Positions 18,329 to 27,845 of a DNA stretch of 64,000 nucleotides are shown in pieces. Source of the DNA: Bryobacterales bacterium. Lineage in GTDB: Bacteria; Acidobacteriota; Terriglobia; Bryobacterales; Bryobacteraceae. Made by a program: the position numbers and the translations under genes. Position 1 is the stretch's first letter; every line of letters begins with the position of its first letter. The notes beneath the pieces were generated by a model. The model made no database searches. It saw nothing but the letters and a program-made list of their open reading frames with translations, and was not told the DNA's origin. The stretch is from positions 62,001 to 126,000 of the forward strand of contig JADZBH010000016.1 of the NCBI GenBank assembly GCA_020852175.1, read 5' to 3'.

Positions 18329-19123
18329 ATGTATCCAGACATGATCCGCAGTACCGTGAAACTCCCCCTGATCGGCCTTGGCTTGCTGCTGTTGGCCGGG
18401 ACGGGTTGCGCCACTAAGAAGCATGTGAAATCGGTGGTCCAGCCAGTCGAACAGCGGGTTGGCTCGCTTGAGCAAAAGAACACCGAAAACGAAAAAGCCA
18501 TCGAGGAGTTGGAAGCGAAGGCGTCCAAGATCGATGAACTGGCGAAGACCGCCGACCAGCGCGCCCAGGACGCGGCCAAGGCCGCCAAGGACGCCGATGA
18601 GCAGGCCAAGATAGGCCAGCGCAAGGCGGAGGACGCCATGATGGCCGCTAACGCCGGCAAGAAACTCGCCGAACAGGGCATATCGAGGCTGGACACCGTG
18701 GAGAAGCGGATTCTCGGGCTCGACAGCTACTCTGTGGTCGCCGACGAAACCGTCTACTTCACTCTGGGCCGGGATGTTCTTTCCAAGGAAGCCTCGGAGT
18801 TGCTGGATGGCCTTGCGGAACGCATGGGCCAGCATCATCGCTACCTGATCGAAGTCCAGGGCTTCACCGACAGCAGCGGCTCCCAAACGGCCAACCTGGC
18901 GCTTAGCCGCCGCCGCGCCGATGCCGTGGTCCGCTACCTGACGTTGCAGCACAAGGTGCCGCTGCACCGCATTACGGTGATCGGCCTTGGCCAGGAAACG
19001 CCGCTCGCCGACAACAAGTCGAGCAAGGGACGGAAGCAGAACCGCCGCGTCGAGGTCCGGGTCTTCTCGTCGGACAGTGAAGTGCGCCAGTCTGCCTCCA
19101 CCGCCACGCCCGGCGCACGCTGA
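18329..19123 (+). CDS. OmpA/Pal-type peptidoglycan-binding lipoprotein
   Basis: A 264-residue lipoprotein. The signal peptide ends in the lipobox LAGTGC (Cys at about residue 28). Residues 35-135 form a long Ala/Lys/Glu-rich coiled coil (KTADQRAQDAAKAAKDADEQAK), and residues 145-250 an OmpA C-terminal domain with TDSSGSQTANLALSRRRADAV, the diaminopimelate-binding segment. It would anchor an envelope membrane to peptidoglycan, the coiled coil acting as a spacer. GTAGGAGAC precedes the ATG. It is a monocistronic unit with a strong terminator just downstream. Confidence 0.9.
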   Translation: MYPDMIRSTVKLPLIGLGLLLLAGTGCATKKHVKSVVQPVEQRVGSLEQKNTENEKAIEELEAKASKIDELAKTADQRAQDAAKAAKDADEQAKIGQRKAEDAMMAANAGKKLAEQGISRLDTVEKRILGLDSYSVVADETVYFTLGRDVLSKEASELLDGLAERMGQHHRYLIEVQGFTDSSGSQTANLALSRRRADAVVRYLTLQHKVPLHRITVIGLGQETPLADNKSSKGRKQNRRVEVRVFSSDSEVRQSASTATPGAR

Positions 19124-19203
19124 AGCGGAGGGCTACAACTTGCTTTGCCGGTTGTCTGGGACCGGTAAAGCCGCCCAGTGAGGTTCGGAGGCCGAACTGG
19201 GCC

Positions 19204-19241
19204 ATGCCGGGCGTGTGGGAGATTCCACGCCCGGCATTTTT
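19204..19241 (+). terminator. Rho-independent terminator of the Pal-like gene
   Basis: A perfect 12-bp stem (19204-19215 with 19226-19237) is followed by a T-run to 19241 on the plus strand. It also separates the gene from the convergent lipoprotein gene. Confidence 0.9.
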
Positions 19242-19265
19242 GCGTGCACGGGCGGGTGCTCGGAC

Positions 19266-19856
19266 TTATCGCAGGGTACGCTGCAGGTCCCGCGCCAGCA
19301 CGTCGGCGCGCTGCGCCAGATTCCGCGCCGTCATCAGGTCGGCTTCCCTGGCGTCCCGGGCCTGTTGCGAGAACGAACGGATGCGCACCACCAGATCGGC
19401 CTGCTGCGTATCCAACGAACGCATCGCCACGCTGGCCAGAATCGCATCCGCACTGCGCAGGTAGGCATCCAACTCGCCCTGATAGCGCCGCTGCTCGGCG
19501 GGAGTGAGCAACTGGACCAGTTTGGGCGGTTCCGGCGCCGGCTGTTGCGGCGGCGGCTCGGGCGCCGTCTGAGCCGCAGGGGCAGCCACGGGTCTCCTAG
19601 GACGCCGGGGATGCTGGGGCGGTGGTTCGGGCGTGTCGATTCCTTCCGGCGGCGCCGGTACCGTGGACAGGGGGGGCGCCTGTGCCTCCACCTTGGGCGG
19701 AGGCGGCAGCGGTTCCTGCTTCGGCAGGGTGGCGGGCTTTTTCGGAGGCAGCGGCGCCGGTGCCGGCGTGGGTTTTTTCTTCGGGAAAAGACACCCGGTA
19801 TGCAGGGCCAGGCTTCCGCCCAGAAGAAGCCACAGCAAGGCGCCTTGCAGTCTCAT
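19266..19856 (-). CDS. Proline-rich lipoprotein of unknown function
   Basis: A 196-residue lipoprotein: signal peptide with lipobox LHTGC (Cys22), then a Lys/Pro-rich linker of about 90 residues (many KPxP and PEPPP units) and a helical C-terminal domain (about 115-196, LTPAEQRRYQGELDAYLRSA onward). The proline linker is long enough to span part of the periplasm, as in TonB- or Pal-like anchors. Its ATG overlaps the end of the upstream histidine kinase gene by four bases, so it is the third product of the two-component operon and may be an accessory sensor for the kinase. No known family was recognised. Confidence 0.7.
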   Translation of the reverse strand: MRLQGALLWLLLGGSLALHTGCLFPKKKPTPAPAPLPPKKPATLPKQEPLPPPPKVEAQAPPLSTVPAPPEGIDTPEPPPQHPRRPRRPVAAPAAQTAPEPPPQQPAPEPPKLVQLLTPAEQRRYQGELDAYLRSADAILASVAMRSLDTQQADLVVRIRSFSQQARDAREADLMTARNLAQRADVLARDLQRTLR

Positions 19857-21808
19857 AGCCGCCCCTCCGGGCGGCGCATCTTGCTGGCCGCGGCGGCCTC
19901 GGCGCTGGCTGCCAGTAACGGATTCCCCTCGGGCCCCGGAACCACCGTGTCGTCTTCAGGCAAAGGGAATCGCATGCGGAACGTCGTTCCGCCGCCAGGC
20001 TGAGTCATAAAATCGATGGATCCGTTGTGCAACTGCACGATGCGGAAGGTCATGGCCAGACCAATTCCCGATCCTTTTGGCTTGGTGGTGAAATAGAGGT
20101 TGAAGATTCGTTCCTGCATTTGCGGCGGAATCCCGGGTCCCTGATCGGATACGCTGATCGTAATCTCTTCTCCGGTTTTTTCCACCCCCACCTTCAGGCG
20201 GCCCCCCTGTTGCATGGCCTCAATGCCATTGTTGACCACATTGAGGAGCGCTTGCTTGAGTAAATCTTCATCCGCCCGGAGCTTCACCACGGCCTTGGCC
20301 GAATCCAGTTCAATACTGACACCGGCGCGCTCGGCCTCCGGCCACAGCAGAGCCGACACCTGGCGCGCCACCTCCACCACGTTCACCGGCTTCATTTTCA
20401 GATCCATGGGCCGCTGGAAGTCCAGGAAGGTCTTGACCACGCGGTCCAGCCTTGCGATCTCGCTTCCGATGACCGTCACCTCGGGTTGCACCTCAGGGTG
20501 TTCGCTCAACTTCGACCGCAGCACTTCCAGGTGCAGCGCGATGGCGTTCAGCGGGTTCTTGATTTCGTGCGCCACGCCGCCAGTGAGCCGGCTGATGGCG
20601 GCCAGCCGCGTGGAAACGTCCAATTGCGTCCGCAACTGCTTTCTTGTTTCGGCATCGCGCAGCGTCAGCAGCACGCCGCTCTTGCCCGCGTGGGGGAAAT
20701 TTTCCAGAAACTCCAGGTTGACCAGCAGGCGCAGGGGCGAGGCGTTCTCGCGCGGCAGCTCGGTGACGGCATCGCGCACGCCGTGCCCCTCCTTCATCAC
20801 CTGGCGCACCAGATCGCCCAGTTGCGTTCCGGGGGGAAACACTTCATCCAGCGTCCGGTTTTCTTCCGGCGGCAGTCCGGGGACAACGCGCGCCGCGGTT
20901 CGGCTGGCCCGCAGCAGCCTTCCGGTGGAATCGAACAGCAGCACCGACTCCTCAAGGCGTTCGAGCATCCGTTCAATGTTGCCGCGCAACTGCAAGACGT
21001 CTTCCTTGGCCCCGCGAAACTGCCGGCTCAACAGGTCCAGCTTCGACTGCACGTCGGCGAACTCCTTGCTTTCGCGCTTGCCCTCAGGCTGGTTGTCCTC
21101 TTCCTTGAAATCGCCCGTGGCGATGCTGTCGATGCGCTTTCCCAGCCGCACCACTGGGGTGACGATCAGGTTTGAAAAGATGATGGCCAGAACGATCGAG
21201 GTCAGCAGCGACAGCGCCGACACCACCACCAGGCTGCGCACCTGGGGCATGATGGCGTTGCGCAGCAGCACCGTGCTGACGACGACATGGATAGTGAGGA
21301 CGGGTTTGTGAATGTCCGACGCGCCCAGGGGCACGACGATGGCATAGTCACGCCGTCCGCCCAGCACCTCGCCCAGGCGGTCCCACAGCGACCGTTCCTT
21401 CCATTCGGAGAAGGCGGGAAGCGGATCGAACGGCAGGTGCACGCGCGAAGGAGTGGAAGCCGCCAGCACCCTCGAGTTCTCGTCGCAGATCAGAATTTCG
21501 ATCACCGCGTTGGAACTGGCCATGGTCTTTTCGAGCAGTTCCGGCAAGGCAAGGTCGTCGTCGACGATGCGCTCCCACAACCGTTTGGTGGCTTCATAAG
21601 TCGCCGGCGGCGGCTGAACGGCCCGTGCCTGTTCGTTCACGCGCTGCTCCACCAGGTGCCGTACCTGCTGAGCAATCGCCTGGGCGCGTTCGAAAGCGTC
21701 GTTGAAATTGGCCGCGGCGGCGATGTGCAGGCTAACCACGCACTGCGCGAACACGAGCAGCGTAACCAGCAGCACGATCGCAATGCGGAGCTGCTTTTTT
21801 AGCGACAT
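19853..21808 (-). CDS. Membrane sensor histidine kinase (NtrB/PAS-HAMP type)
   Basis: A 651-residue kinase. The N-terminal helix (about 8-30), a periplasmic sensor region of about 155 residues, and a second helix (about 190-212) flank a HAMP domain (NLIVTPVVRLGKRIDSIATG). A PAS-like region (about 270-380) precedes the dimerisation domain with the phosphorylated His in GGVAHEIKNPLNAIALHLE and the ATPase domain with N-, G1- and G2-boxes (VVNNGIEAM, SDQGPGIP, KGSGIGLAM). It would phosphorylate the sigma-54 regulator encoded directly upstream on the same transcript. GGAGG precedes the ATG. The stimulus is unknown. Confidence 0.9.
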   Translation of the reverse strand: MSLKKQLRIAIVLLVTLLVFAQCVVSLHIAAAANFNDAFERAQAIAQQVRHLVEQRVNEQARAVQPPPATYEATKRLWERIVDDDLALPELLEKTMASSNAVIEILICDENSRVLAASTPSRVHLPFDPLPAFSEWKERSLWDRLGEVLGGRRDYAIVVPLGASDIHKPVLTIHVVVSTVLLRNAIMPQVRSLVVVSALSLLTSIVLAIIFSNLIVTPVVRLGKRIDSIATGDFKEEDNQPEGKRESKEFADVQSKLDLLSRQFRGAKEDVLQLRGNIERMLERLEESVLLFDSTGRLLRASRTAARVVPGLPPEENRTLDEVFPPGTQLGDLVRQVMKEGHGVRDAVTELPRENASPLRLLVNLEFLENFPHAGKSGVLLTLRDAETRKQLRTQLDVSTRLAAISRLTGGVAHEIKNPLNAIALHLEVLRSKLSEHPEVQPEVTVIGSEIARLDRVVKTFLDFQRPMDLKMKPVNVVEVARQVSALLWPEAERAGVSIELDSAKAVVKLRADEDLLKQALLNVVNNGIEAMQQGGRLKVGVEKTGEEITISVSDQGPGIPPQMQERIFNLYFTTKPKGSGIGLAMTFRIVQLHNGSIDFMTQPGGGTTFRMRFPLPEDDTVVPGPEGNPLLAASAEAAAASKMRRPEGRL

Positions 21809-21832
21809 GATGCCCGGCGGGCCTCCGAACCC

Positions 21833-23290
<1,458 letters not shown>

Positions 23291-23335
23291 TCGTCCAGTG
23301 TAACCCGCCCCCGCCGCCGGTCCGTCCGCCCCTCA

Positions 23336-23376
23336 AAACAAAAAGGGGCGAATGTGTACGTTCGCACATCCGCCCC
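23336..23376 (-). terminator. Rho-independent terminator of the BACON-like repeat gene
   Basis: GGGGCGAATGTG (23345-23356) pairs with CACATCCGCCCC (23365-23376) with one mismatch; the minus strand continues with CTTTTTGTTTTG. It separates this gene from the two-component operon downstream. Confidence 0.85.
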
Positions 23377-23396
23377 GCCCAACCGGCCTCCGGCGC

Positions 23397-26300
23397 CTAC
23401 TTGATGGCCACCGAGATCGACTGGGCCGCCGAGGTGGTATTTCCCACGATCACCTCCACCGGCACGCTTGCACCCGGCGTGATGTTGTCCGGCACGGTGG
23501 CGTTGATCTGCATCAACCCGGCCACGAAGCCGGGCGCCGATCCGGCGTACATGGGAGTCACTTCAACTCCGCCGATCCGCACCTTCACCTGGCTCAACGG
23601 TTTCCGCAACTCCGGCGCGGAGCGCGGCACGGAACCGCTCACCCCGGCGGGCGTGGTCTGGCCTTCGCCCGTTGCGTAGAGGACGATCACTTCGCCTCGC
23701 GCCGCCGCGTTCCCCGCGTTATTCACGGTACCGTTCTGATTCAATACGGCGCCCTGGCCGGAGCCGGTGGAGTTCAGGCTGAAGATGCCGGGCGCCGAGT
23801 CGGCCACGCGCACATCGATCTGGTTCGACCGCACGCCCCTGTACTCCACATCCACCTTCGTCGAGAACCGACCGTAGACTTCATAGGGCACCACGGCGTT
23901 GATCTGCGACGAGGAGGCGTACAGCACGGGAGCCGCCACGCCGTCGAACCAGACGCGCGCTTCGCCCACCGTCGTGGGCACCGAGCCTTGCGGGGTCAAG
24001 TTGAAGCTCACGCCTGGCGAGGGGCCCAAGCCGGTGCCGCGCAGCGTGACGATGAGCCCCGGGGCCGCCGGGGCGGCCAGGAAACTCGCCCCATTCTGGA
24101 ACGTCGTCAGGTTGCCCGCCGGAGGACCGCTCACGGTGAGCGTCACCGGAATCTGGAGCGGCGAATTGTTGACTCCGGGAGCCGTGACCACCAACGCGCC
24201 CGAATAGGCGCCCGGAGCCAAGCCTGTGACATTCACGCTCACGGTGACCGCGGATTCGCCGGAACCGCTGGCCGGCGTGGCCGACAGCCACGGCCCGCCG
24301 CTGGTGGTCGTGGTGGTGATCGCGAAGTTCACCGAGACGGCCGATTTCACGGTGACCACCTGTGCCTGCGGCGCCGTGCCGCCCGCCGTGTGAGTGAAGC
24401 TCAGATTGGCCGGCGTGGCGGACAACTGGCTGACGGCCGGGGGGACTTCCAGGATCACGGGTACGATTTGGGTCGCCCCGGTCGCCGCCGAGGTGATGCG
24501 AATGGTTCCTGTGTAGTCGCCGGCGGCCAGCGTATTGGTCTTGATCGATACGGACAGTTCCCGGGGTGTCAGGCCGCCCGCGGGCGACACGGAGAGCCAG
24601 TCGCCGCTGTTGCTGAAGGTCTCTACCGTGGTTGTGAAATCCAGGGGATTTCCCGTCGAGGAGACGGTCAGCGTCTTAGGAGCGGGCGGTTGCCCGCCCG
24701 CCGGCTGCGTGAAGCGCAGCGAAGCGGGCGACACCTGCAACGTGCTGCTGCTGCTGGCGGTGTAGAGCACCGGCACGTGATAGCTCAACGCGCCGGTGGC
24801 GTTGCTTGCCGACACCGTCACCAGGCCGAGGTAGGTTCCGCTGGCCGCGGCGTTGTTGGCGCGCACGGTCAGCGATTGCGCCGTCGTGGTGGCGCTACCG
24901 CTGAGCGGACCCACGAACAGCCAGCCGGTTCCATTCATCAGCGTCGTGCTCACCGTGAACGGCATGGCGCCGGAGGTGGCCGTCACGGGAATCGACTTGT
25001 CGGGAATCGCCGCGCCGCCGGTGGCAAAGGAGAACCGGAGCGGGTCATTGGGAACGTCCAGCACGGGGTAGTCGCTGACCAGCAGATTCACTTCCACGGA
25101 CTGCGCCGGTCCGCCCACGCCGTTCGGGGTCACAGTGACGGTTCCCGAGTAGACTCCCGCGACCAGGGAAATGGGATTCACGCTGACGGTAATGTCGGAG
25201 GGCGAGGCGCCGGAAGCCGCTCCGACGCTCAACCAGGCGCCGCCCGTGCCTACGTTGGTCGAAACCGCGTAAGCCACCGTGGCTCCCGTCGAACTTACGC
25301 CGATGGTCCTGGCCGCCGGAGCGCCCTGGCCGGTCTGATACACGAAATTCACGCGCCGCCGGCTTAAGCGCATCAACGGGCTGGAGGCGGCCGATACGCG
25401 CAGCGTCACGGGCAAGGTGAGCGGAGTCACGGCGGCGCCCGGCACGGCGATGCTCACGCTGCCCGCGTACTCGCCCGCGGTCAGGGTGCCCGGTTCGGCC
25501 GAAACCAGGAAGGCCGCTGGCGTTTGCGTCGAGGCGGGGGTCACGGAGAGCCAGTCGCCGCCGCCCGCCGTGGTCACCGTAAAGGCCGCAGGCATGGGCG
25601 CGCCGGAATTGGTCAGCATCACCACCTCGCCCGCGGGCGCGCCGCCACCCAGTTGATGATGGAACGTGAGCGAAGCCGCCGATAGGGTCACGACCGGCTT
25701 GTCGGTGATCTTGAACGTCACGGGTACCTTCACGGGGCTGTTCGAGGCGCCGGGAGAGGTCAGTACGATTCTTGCCGTATAGTCACCCAGGGCCAGGCCC
25801 TGCGGGTTCGCCGTCACCGAGAGGTTGAGCGGAGTCGCGCCGGAAGTCGGCGACACGGACAGCCAGCTTGGGCCGGCGCCACCGCCTTGCGCTTCCGTCG
25901 TCACTGCGATGCCCGCCGCGACGCCGGTGCTGCCGACGGTGAGTGCCGCCGGCATGGGCGCGGAGGCGCCTTGCTGGTATGTGAAGGAAACCGACGATGG
26001 CGCCGCGGTGAGGTTTGTCTCGGGCGTCACGATCAAGGTCACCGGAATGTCCAGAGTTGGATTTCCGGTACTGGTCGAGGTGAGCGTGATCTTACCCGTG
26101 TAAGTGCCCACGGCGAACGTATTGTTGACAACGACGCCCGCCGTGATGGTGGCCGGCGTGGCTCCGGTGGCCGGCGGCGCCAGGGTGAGCCAGCTTCCGC
26201 CGCTGTTCACCGAAGGTGTCGCCGTGAAGTTCAGCGACGCAATGCTGGACGAACCCAGCGAAACGGTTTGGTTGGGGGGCGCCGCGCCGTTCAGGGCGTA

Positions 26301-26732
26301 CTGAAAGACGAGCGACGCGGGCAAAGCCGTGAAGAGCGGATTGGCGCTCACCGTGAAGGTCACCGGGATAATCAGGGCCGGAGTGGAACCGCCTCCCGGC
26401 GTCACCGTGATGGTGGCCGTGTAGACGCCGGCCGGGAACGACGAGTTCGCCAGCACGAACACGGTCATGGTGAAGGGCAGGGAACTCGATGAGGAGAAGT
26501 AAAGCCAGTCACTCGCGCCAATCGGCGTCGCCTGTTTGGTCACGGTCACCATCTGGCCGGCCGTGCCGGTGACCTGCACGGTTTGGGCCGTCGGATTCAC
26601 CGATCCGATCTGGTAGGCGAACGAGAGCGACGCCGGGGCCGCGGTAATATTCTGTGCCGATACAGCCTGCACGCCGGCGAGCAACAGCACAGCCGGTGCG
26701 GCGAAATGGAACCACTGCGTACGTGCCTTCAT
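23397..26732 (-). CDS. Giant secreted protein: eight BACON/Ig-like repeats plus Solibacter C-terminal module
   Basis: An 1111-residue exported protein: signal peptide (1-27, ending AVSAQ), then eight diverged repeats of about 95-105 residues over residues 28-880. Each begins with a pattern like PASLSFxYQxGG and contains WLSVxPxSG and GxYxGTxTVT, as in BACON-like Ig domains of carbohydrate-binding or mucin-binding proteins. Residues about 885-1111 match the TIGR03437 module: NGASFLAAPAAPGLIVTLRG, then YASSSQINAVVPYE and an IVLYATGEGQT segment. The module is found in hundreds of Solibacter secreted proteins; its job is not known to me, perhaps sorting or surface attachment. GGAGAC precedes the ATG. 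It is a single-gene unit. Adhesion to polysaccharide is an inference. Confidence 0.85.
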   Translation of the reverse strand: MKARTQWFHFAAPAVLLLAGVQAVSAQNITAAPASLSFAYQIGSVNPTAQTVQVTGTAGQMVTVTKQATPIGASDWLYFSSSSSLPFTMTVFVLANSSFPAGVYTATITVTPGGGSTPALIIPVTFTVSANPLFTALPASLVFQYALNGAAPPNQTVSLGSSSIASLNFTATPSVNSGGSWLTLAPPATGATPATITAGVVVNNTFAVGTYTGKITLTSTSTGNPTLDIPVTLIVTPETNLTAAPSSVSFTYQQGASAPMPAALTVGSTGVAAGIAVTTEAQGGGAGPSWLSVSPTSGATPLNLSVTANPQGLALGDYTARIVLTSPGASNSPVKVPVTFKITDKPVVTLSAASLTFHHQLGGGAPAGEVVMLTNSGAPMPAAFTVTTAGGGDWLSVTPASTQTPAAFLVSAEPGTLTAGEYAGSVSIAVPGAAVTPLTLPVTLRVSAASSPLMRLSRRRVNFVYQTGQGAPAARTIGVSSTGATVAYAVSTNVGTGGAWLSVGAASGASPSDITVSVNPISLVAGVYSGTVTVTPNGVGGPAQSVEVNLLVSDYPVLDVPNDPLRFSFATGGAAIPDKSIPVTATSGAMPFTVSTTLMNGTGWLFVGPLSGSATTTAQSLTVRANNAAASGTYLGLVTVSASNATGALSYHVPVLYTASSSSTLQVSPASLRFTQPAGGQPPAPKTLTVSSTGNPLDFTTTVETFSNSGDWLSVSPAGGLTPRELSVSIKTNTLAAGDYTGTIRITSAATGATQIVPVILEVPPAVSQLSATPANLSFTHTAGGTAPQAQVVTVKSAVSVNFAITTTTTSGGPWLSATPASGSGESAVTVSVNVTGLAPGAYSGALVVTAPGVNNSPLQIPVTLTVSGPPAGNLTTFQNGASFLAAPAAPGLIVTLRGTGLGPSPGVSFNLTPQGSVPTTVGEARVWFDGVAAPVLYASSSQINAVVPYEVYGRFSTKVDVEYRGVRSNQIDVRVADSAPGIFSLNSTGSGQGAVLNQNGTVNNAGNAAARGEVIVLYATGEGQTTPAGVSGSVPRSAPELRKPLSQVKVRIGGVEVTPMYAGSAPGFVAGLMQINATVPDNITPGASVPVEVIVGNTTSAAQSISVAIK

Positions 26733-26857
26733 GGTCGGGTCTCCGTTCTTCTTCCTCGCTAAACCGATGCATTCGATCGGTTACCGCCCAGCGAGCGCCG
26801 GACGCGAACGCTCACACATTATGATTGAAACATATTTTACTCAAAATGTTTGCACAG

Positions 26858-26895
26858 AAAAAGAGCCCGCGAGGTCTCTTCCGAAACCAGCGGGC
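26858..26895 (-). terminator. Rho-independent terminator of the AIM24 gene
   Basis: On the minus strand GCCCGC (complement of 26890-26895) pairs with GCGGGC (complement of 26865-26870), with a second helix GGTTTC/GAGACC closed by a GGAA tetraloop, followed by TCTTTTT. The remaining bases 26733-26857 have no gene. Confidence 0.85.
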
Positions 26896-26919
26896 CGTTG
26901 CCGCCGAAGGATGCCGCGT

Positions 26920-27795
26920 TCAGTCCTCGCTGCCGAGCAAGCCGGTGATCGAGCCCAGGCCGGAGCGTTCGTCGCCGCCCGAGGCGGGCGAAACGAACTG
27001 CCGCCGCAATTTTTCGAGCGTCATCGACTGGATAATCACCTTGCCCGGGCCGGTGAGCGTGGCAAGGAACAGTCCTTCGCCTCCGAAGATGGCGGTCTTG
27101 ATGCCGCCCACGAACTGGATGTCGTAGGTGACGGACTCCTCGAAAGCCACGATGCAGCCGGTGTCCACCTGGAGCATTTCGCCCTGCTTCAGTTCGAACT
27201 CCAGATGGTCGCCTCCGGCGTGGATGAAGGCCGTGCCGGGGCCGGTCAGCTTTTCCAGGATGAAGCCTTCGCCGCCGAGGAAGCCGGCGCCCAATTTTTT
27301 CGTGAAGGCTATGTTTAACTGCACGGTGGATTGCGCGCACAGAAAGCTGTCGCGTTGCACCAGGATCGACCGTGCGGCGTCGAGCGTGAATACCTGGATG
27401 CGTCCGGGGTAGTCGCCCGCGAAGCCCACCTCGCCCGAGCCGTTCGAGCGGAAGTAGGTGAGAAACAGCGATTCGCCCATCACCTTCCGTTTCAAGGCTC
27501 CCCAGATTTTTTCGCCGAGCGAGTTGCCGCTCATGCGGGTTTCCCAGGAGACGCTGGGCGTTTTGTACACCATCTTGCCCGCCTCGGCGTAGAGTTCCTG
27601 GCCCGGCTTCAATTTCAATCGCGCCACTTGCAGGTTGTCGCCGAAGACCTCGTATTCCAGCGGTTCGTCCGACGTGTAGCCCACCTCCATTCCTCCGCCT
27701 TGCGGCCGCGGCGCTCCTCCGTTCGGGCGACCGCACCCCGGACAAAATCGAGCGCTGTCATTGATCTGGGCGCCGCAACCCGTGCAGAAAGGCAT
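26920..27795 (-). CDS. AIM24/TIGR00266-family protein with N-terminal zinc ribbon
   Basis: A 291-residue protein. Residues 4-23 form a double-CxxC zinc ribbon (FCTGCGAQIND...FCPGCGRPNG). Residues 35-270 are an AIM24 domain: three stacked beta sheets with recurring G-P-G turns (KLTGPGTAFIHAGGD, TLTGPGKVIIQS), as in the tryptophan RNA-binding attenuator-like fold. Yeast Aim24 acts in mitochondrial inner-membrane organisation; bacterial homologues are uncharacterised. No signal peptide or membrane helix is present. GGAGGAAGAAC precedes the ATG. It lies between two TIGR03437 proteins but is transcribed divergently from the metalloprotease, so a shared function is not implied. Confidence 0.85.
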   Translation of the reverse strand: MPFCTGCGAQINDSARFCPGCGRPNGGAPRPQGGGMEVGYTSDEPLEYEVFGDNLQVARLKLKPGQELYAEAGKMVYKTPSVSWETRMSGNSLGEKIWGALKRKVMGESLFLTYFRSNGSGEVGFAGDYPGRIQVFTLDAARSILVQRDSFLCAQSTVQLNIAFTKKLGAGFLGGEGFILEKLTGPGTAFIHAGGDHLEFELKQGEMLQVDTGCIVAFEESVTYDIQFVGGIKTAIFGGEGLFLATLTGPGKVIIQSMTLEKLRRQFVSPASGGDERSGLGSITGLLGSED

Positions 27796-27845
27796 AACCG
27801 TTCTTCCTCCAAGCCCGTATCTTACAATGAGGGTGTAGTCGACGA

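Noticed and set aside
23352..25367. Long open frame on the plus strand opposite the BACON-like protein
   Set aside because: Antisense, Arg/His/Gly-rich, no domain; the minus-strand frame has regular repeats and a signal peptide.
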